A DNA stretch of 64,000 bases from Lachnospiraceae bacterium oral taxon 096 (GTDB lineage Bacteria; Bacillota; Clostridia; Lachnospirales; Lachnospiraceae): positions 1,451,001-1,515,000 of the forward strand of contig CP073340.1 in the NCBI GenBank assembly GCA_018141845.1, given 5' to 3'. The position numbers and the translations under genes are program-made. Positions within the stretch are counted from its first letter, which is position 1. Every line of letters starts with the position of its first letter. Under the pieces are notes generated by a model. The model saw only the letters and a list, made by a program, of their open reading frames with translations. It was not told the origin of the DNA and did not search any database. Positions 62,120-64,000 of the stretch are shown here, piece after piece.

Positions 62120-62416
62120 ATGTTAAAGCATATTGTGATGTGGAATATAAAAAAGGAAGTCAAGGATGTTGAAAAAGTAAAAAGAGAAGCCAAGGAAGCT
62201 ATTGAAGGCCTATATGGAAAGGTGCCAGCAATTCAAAAGATTACTTTTGTTACCGAGACCTTGCCAAGTAGTAACATGGATGTTGCGGTCATTGCAGAAG
62301 TCAAAGATGAAGAGGCACTAAAGGCCTATGCCACCCATCCGCTTCATGTGGAGGCAGGAGAAAAGTTTATTCGCCCATTTATGGAAAATCGCAGTTGCAT
62401 TGACTTCTTTTATTAA
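62120..62416 (+). CDS. Dabb-family (stress-responsive A/B barrel) protein
   Basis: A 98-residue protein with the dimeric A/B-barrel (Dabb) pattern: MLKHIVMWNIKKEV at the start, then a central segment with VTETLPSSNMDVAVIAEVKDEEALKAYATHPLHVEAG, and a terminal RSCIDFFY. The family includes small stress proteins and some enzymes, but no reaction is assigned here. ATG 62120 fits the AGGAG and GGAG sites just upstream; an in-frame ATG at 62111 has no spacing to a site. It is probably co-transcribed with the transglutaminase-like gene. Confidence 0.85.
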   Translation: MLKHIVMWNIKKEVKDVEKVKREAKEAIEGLYGKVPAIQKITFVTETLPSSNMDVAVIAEVKDEEALKAYATHPLHVEAGEKFIRPFMENRSCIDFFY

Positions 62417-62461
62417 ATTTTTTTCTATATTTTACGAAAACATTACAAAATATGAAAAACC

Positions 62462-62490
62462 TTGCAACCCATTGTAAATAATGGTATAAC
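62462..62490 (+). promoter_or_regulatory. Promoter of the surface-protein gene
   Basis: TTGCAA (62462-62467), a 17-base spacer and TATAAC (62485-62490) lie 45 bases before the ATG. The upstream region is very A/T-rich, like an UP element. Confidence 0.75.
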
Positions 62491-62534
62491 TACAATTGTT
62501 TTGAGGTTAAAATAAGAAGAAGGAGTGTTTTACA

Positions 62535-63551
62535 ATGAGAAAGAATTTAAATAAGACACGTGTAGCTATTGCTACTGGTGCAGTAGCTTCCATGATGGCC
62601 TTTGGTGTCGTAGCACTTGTTAACAGCAATCCAGTTGATACATTTGCGACAACATCTGCAGCATCAAACAGCAATACAAGACCAGTGAACCCAGCAAACA
62701 ACAATGGTACAAGACCAGTGAACCCAGCAAACGACAATGGTACAACACCAGTGAACCCAGCAAATAACAATGCTCAGGCACAGGAACAGTTGAATCAATT
62801 ACTTGCTGCTGTCAATGGCAAAACAGGTGCACAGGCAAAGCAGATTTTGGATGCAAAGTTTGGTAGACCAGCATCTACAACAAACAGTGTTGTCGATGGA
62901 AAGCCAGCAACAACTTATAACTATGTAATTCCAGCAGGATTTACTTCTGCAAGAATTACGGTTACAGAGAAGGATGCAAATGGCAACTTGATTGCAACTT
63001 ACTACTACAATGTTCCTGTAGGTAATAGCAATGCAAATACAAATACCAACACAAATACCAACACAGATACAAGAACAGCAACACCTTCAGACTTAAGACG
63101 CAGAAGCACTGGCGGCGGAACGAAGTCATCAGGTGGCGGTTCAGGCTCCTCAACTCCAGGTAGAAGAGTGGACACAAATGGAACAAGCCAGAATACAACA
63201 AATAACACAACTACAGATAACACAACATCAAATGTAACTCCAGGTTACACAACTGATGATACGGCTACAGTAGATGGTGCTCCAGCAAATCGTGGATTCA
63301 ATGGAGCAAATGGTGTTAAGGGAAATGCTGGTGTCAATGGTGCAAATGGTGCAAGAACAAAGTCTGGTGTCAATGGTGTAAGTGGTGCTAAGTCAAAGTC
63401 AACAAAGGGCGGCGTAGCAGGTACATCTGATGTCAGAAAGGGCAAAGTGCCAAAGACAGCTGATCAGTTTAACCCAGCATTGTATCTTGGTTTATTTGCT
63501 ATTGGTGCAACAGGTGCAGCAGTAGTAGCAAAAAAGAGAAAAGAAGACTAA
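62535..63551 (+). CDS. Sortase-anchored, low-complexity cell-surface protein
   Basis: A 338-residue protein. The N-terminal signal peptide (about residues 8-40) ends near DTFATT. Three tandem 11-residue units TRPVNPANNNG, TRPVNPANDNG and TTPVNPANNNA follow, then a small globular segment (QEQLNQLLAAVNGKTGAQA to YYYNVPVG), Asn/Thr-rich and Ser/Gly-rich stretches, and a Gly-Asn-rich region (GANGVKGNAGVNGANGA) reminiscent of collagen-like spacing. The C-terminus has a wall-sorting layout: VPKTAD, a hydrophobic helix (YLGLFAIGATGAAVVA) and KKRKED. The sorting motif is a variant of LPxTG. An adhesin or wall protein is likely; ligand unknown. Confidence 0.82.
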   Translation: MRKNLNKTRVAIATGAVASMMAFGVVALVNSNPVDTFATTSAASNSNTRPVNPANNNGTRPVNPANDNGTTPVNPANNNAQAQEQLNQLLAAVNGKTGAQAKQILDAKFGRPASTTNSVVDGKPATTYNYVIPAGFTSARITVTEKDANGNLIATYYYNVPVGNSNANTNTNTNTNTDTRTATPSDLRRRSTGGGTKSSGGGSGSSTPGRRVDTNGTSQNTTNNTTTDNTTSNVTPGYTTDDTATVDGAPANRGFNGANGVKGNAGVNGANGARTKSGVNGVSGAKSKSTKGGVAGTSDVRKGKVPKTADQFNPALYLGLFAIGATGAAVVAKKRKED

Positions 63552-63557
63552 TTCTTT

Positions 63558-63592
63558 TAAAAGAGAGCAGGCTTTAGGCCTGCTCTTTTTGC
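63558..63592. terminator. Terminator between the surface-protein gene and tmcAL
   Basis: AAGAGAGCAGGC pairs with GCCTGCTCTTTTT around TTTAG, with T on the plus side and AAAAG/CTTTT on the minus side. It can serve both converging genes. Confidence 0.9.
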
Positions 63593-63593
63593 A

Positions 63594-64000
63594 TTAAATG
63601 ATGACCAGTGGTTGCTGGTAGATATTGGGGAGTTCTTCGCTATAGCAAGAATAGTAGAGGGCACGGTATAGATGAGCAGCGTGAACTTCACAGAAGAGAA
63701 GTTTGAGGGCAGTGGGAGATGTTGAGAGGATATGATTGGCATCGGCGAGTTTGCTGATGATGGGGATGGAGGAATTTTTCTTTAGTTGAGTGAGTAGATC
63801 AGAAGATTCCTTTTTAAAGCCGATTAGTCTTGCATAGGGGGCTAGTTTTCCCTCCTTGTATTCGAGCATATCTTTTTTTGTGATTCCCAAAAAGATATGG
63901 AGCAGTGCACGGCTAACCCGAGAAAAGGTGTATTGTTTGGGCTTTATATTGGTGATAAATTCTTCATAATTACTACCTTGGCGAATATAGTTGATGATTC
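63594..64000 (-). CDS. tmcAL: tRNA(Met) cytidine acetate ligase, C-terminal part (runs off the window)
   Basis: The frame is open from the stop at 63594 to the window edge, giving about 134 C-terminal residues. The stretch QYTFSRVSRALLHIFLGITK and YARLIGFKKESSDLLTQLKK are typical of the C-terminal half of TmcAL/YlbM (nucleotidyltransferase-like DUF795). TmcAL activates acetate with ATP and acetylates the wobble cytidine of elongator tRNA-Met. The N-terminal nucleotide-binding domain is outside the window. A different DUF795 paralogue cannot be excluded. Confidence 0.8.
   Translation of the reverse strand, partial: IINYIRQGSNYEEFITNIKPKQYTFSRVSRALLHIFLGITKKDMLEYKEGKLAPYARLIGFKKESSDLLTQLKKNSSIPIISKLADANHILSTSPTALKLLFCEVHAAHLYRALYYSCYSEELPNIYQQPLVII

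Noticed and set aside
63001..63080. CRISPR-like repeats in the Asn/Thr codons
   Set aside because: The ACAAATACCAAC-type repeats are in frame within the surface-protein gene and have no spacers.

Overview
This 64-kb window looks like a chromosomal segment of a low-GC Gram-positive anaerobe of the class Clostridia, most likely a Lachnospiraceae relative. The reasons are the codon and base composition, the type-III glutamine synthetase, the PurO-type IMP cyclohydrolase under a ZTP riboswitch, the FeoAAB cluster with its small Cys-rich partner, a CIRCE-controlled groESL, and the dprA-topA-codY-rpsB-tsf order. No prophage, CRISPR array or plasmid feature was seen. The clear mobile DNA is two nearly identical IS607-family elements. 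Names rest on reading motifs and family resemblance; no database search was possible.

Layout. 0-3 kb (minus): ferrous-iron uptake operon feoA-feoA-feoB-Cys-rich peptide, divergent from an AraC-type regulator; three 16-bp GTTAG-N6-CTAA(T/C) dyads lie between them. 4-6.4 kb: a small glycine-rich membrane protein and a P1B-type ATPase with an unusual metal-site motif. 6.4-7.7 kb: infC-rpmI-rplT behind a structured leader, with infC starting at ATT. 7.8-9.9 kb: IS607 copy 1. 9.9-10.9 kb: a corA remnant, two divergent leucine tRNAs, and an independently transcribed, apparently non-coding RNA of about 365 nt. 10.9-17 kb: LRAT-like protein, dnaG-trmK-nif3-like genes, nucleoside kinase, rnpB. 17-24.7 kb: coaX, then coaBC-prfC-pepV-metNIQ. 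24.7-26.8 kb: IS607 copy 2, inserted exactly at the translation start of an M42 aminopeptidase gene. 28-40 kb: siroheme reductase, groESL, glnA (GSIII)-gltB-gltD. 40-42 kb (minus): pyrB-pyrI and a membrane protein. 42-46 kb: ABC exporter with a surface-anchored subunit. 46-49.4 kb: ZTP riboswitch, purO, AICAR transformylase, galE. 49.5-53.6 kb: membrane-anchored nuclease and a MacAB-like exporter. 53.7-61.2 kb: comM/yifB, dprA, topA, codY, rpsB, tsf. 61.3-64 kb: secreted transglutaminase-like protein, Dabb protein, sortase-type surface protein, and the end of tmcAL.

How the parts fit. Nitrogen assimilation is concentrated at 28-40 kb: a nitrite/sulfite reductase, then GSIII and glutamate synthase. 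Nucleotide synthesis appears in the pyrBI and purO/purH blocks. Translation genes (infC operon, rpsB-tsf) carry leaders that look autoregulatory. DNA uptake and processing may be represented by the nuclease, ComM and DprA. The strongest candidates for something undescribed are the orphan RNA at 10.50-10.87 kb, the perfect 14-bp palindrome just downstream of it in front of the LRAT-like gene, and the leader attenuator of glnA.
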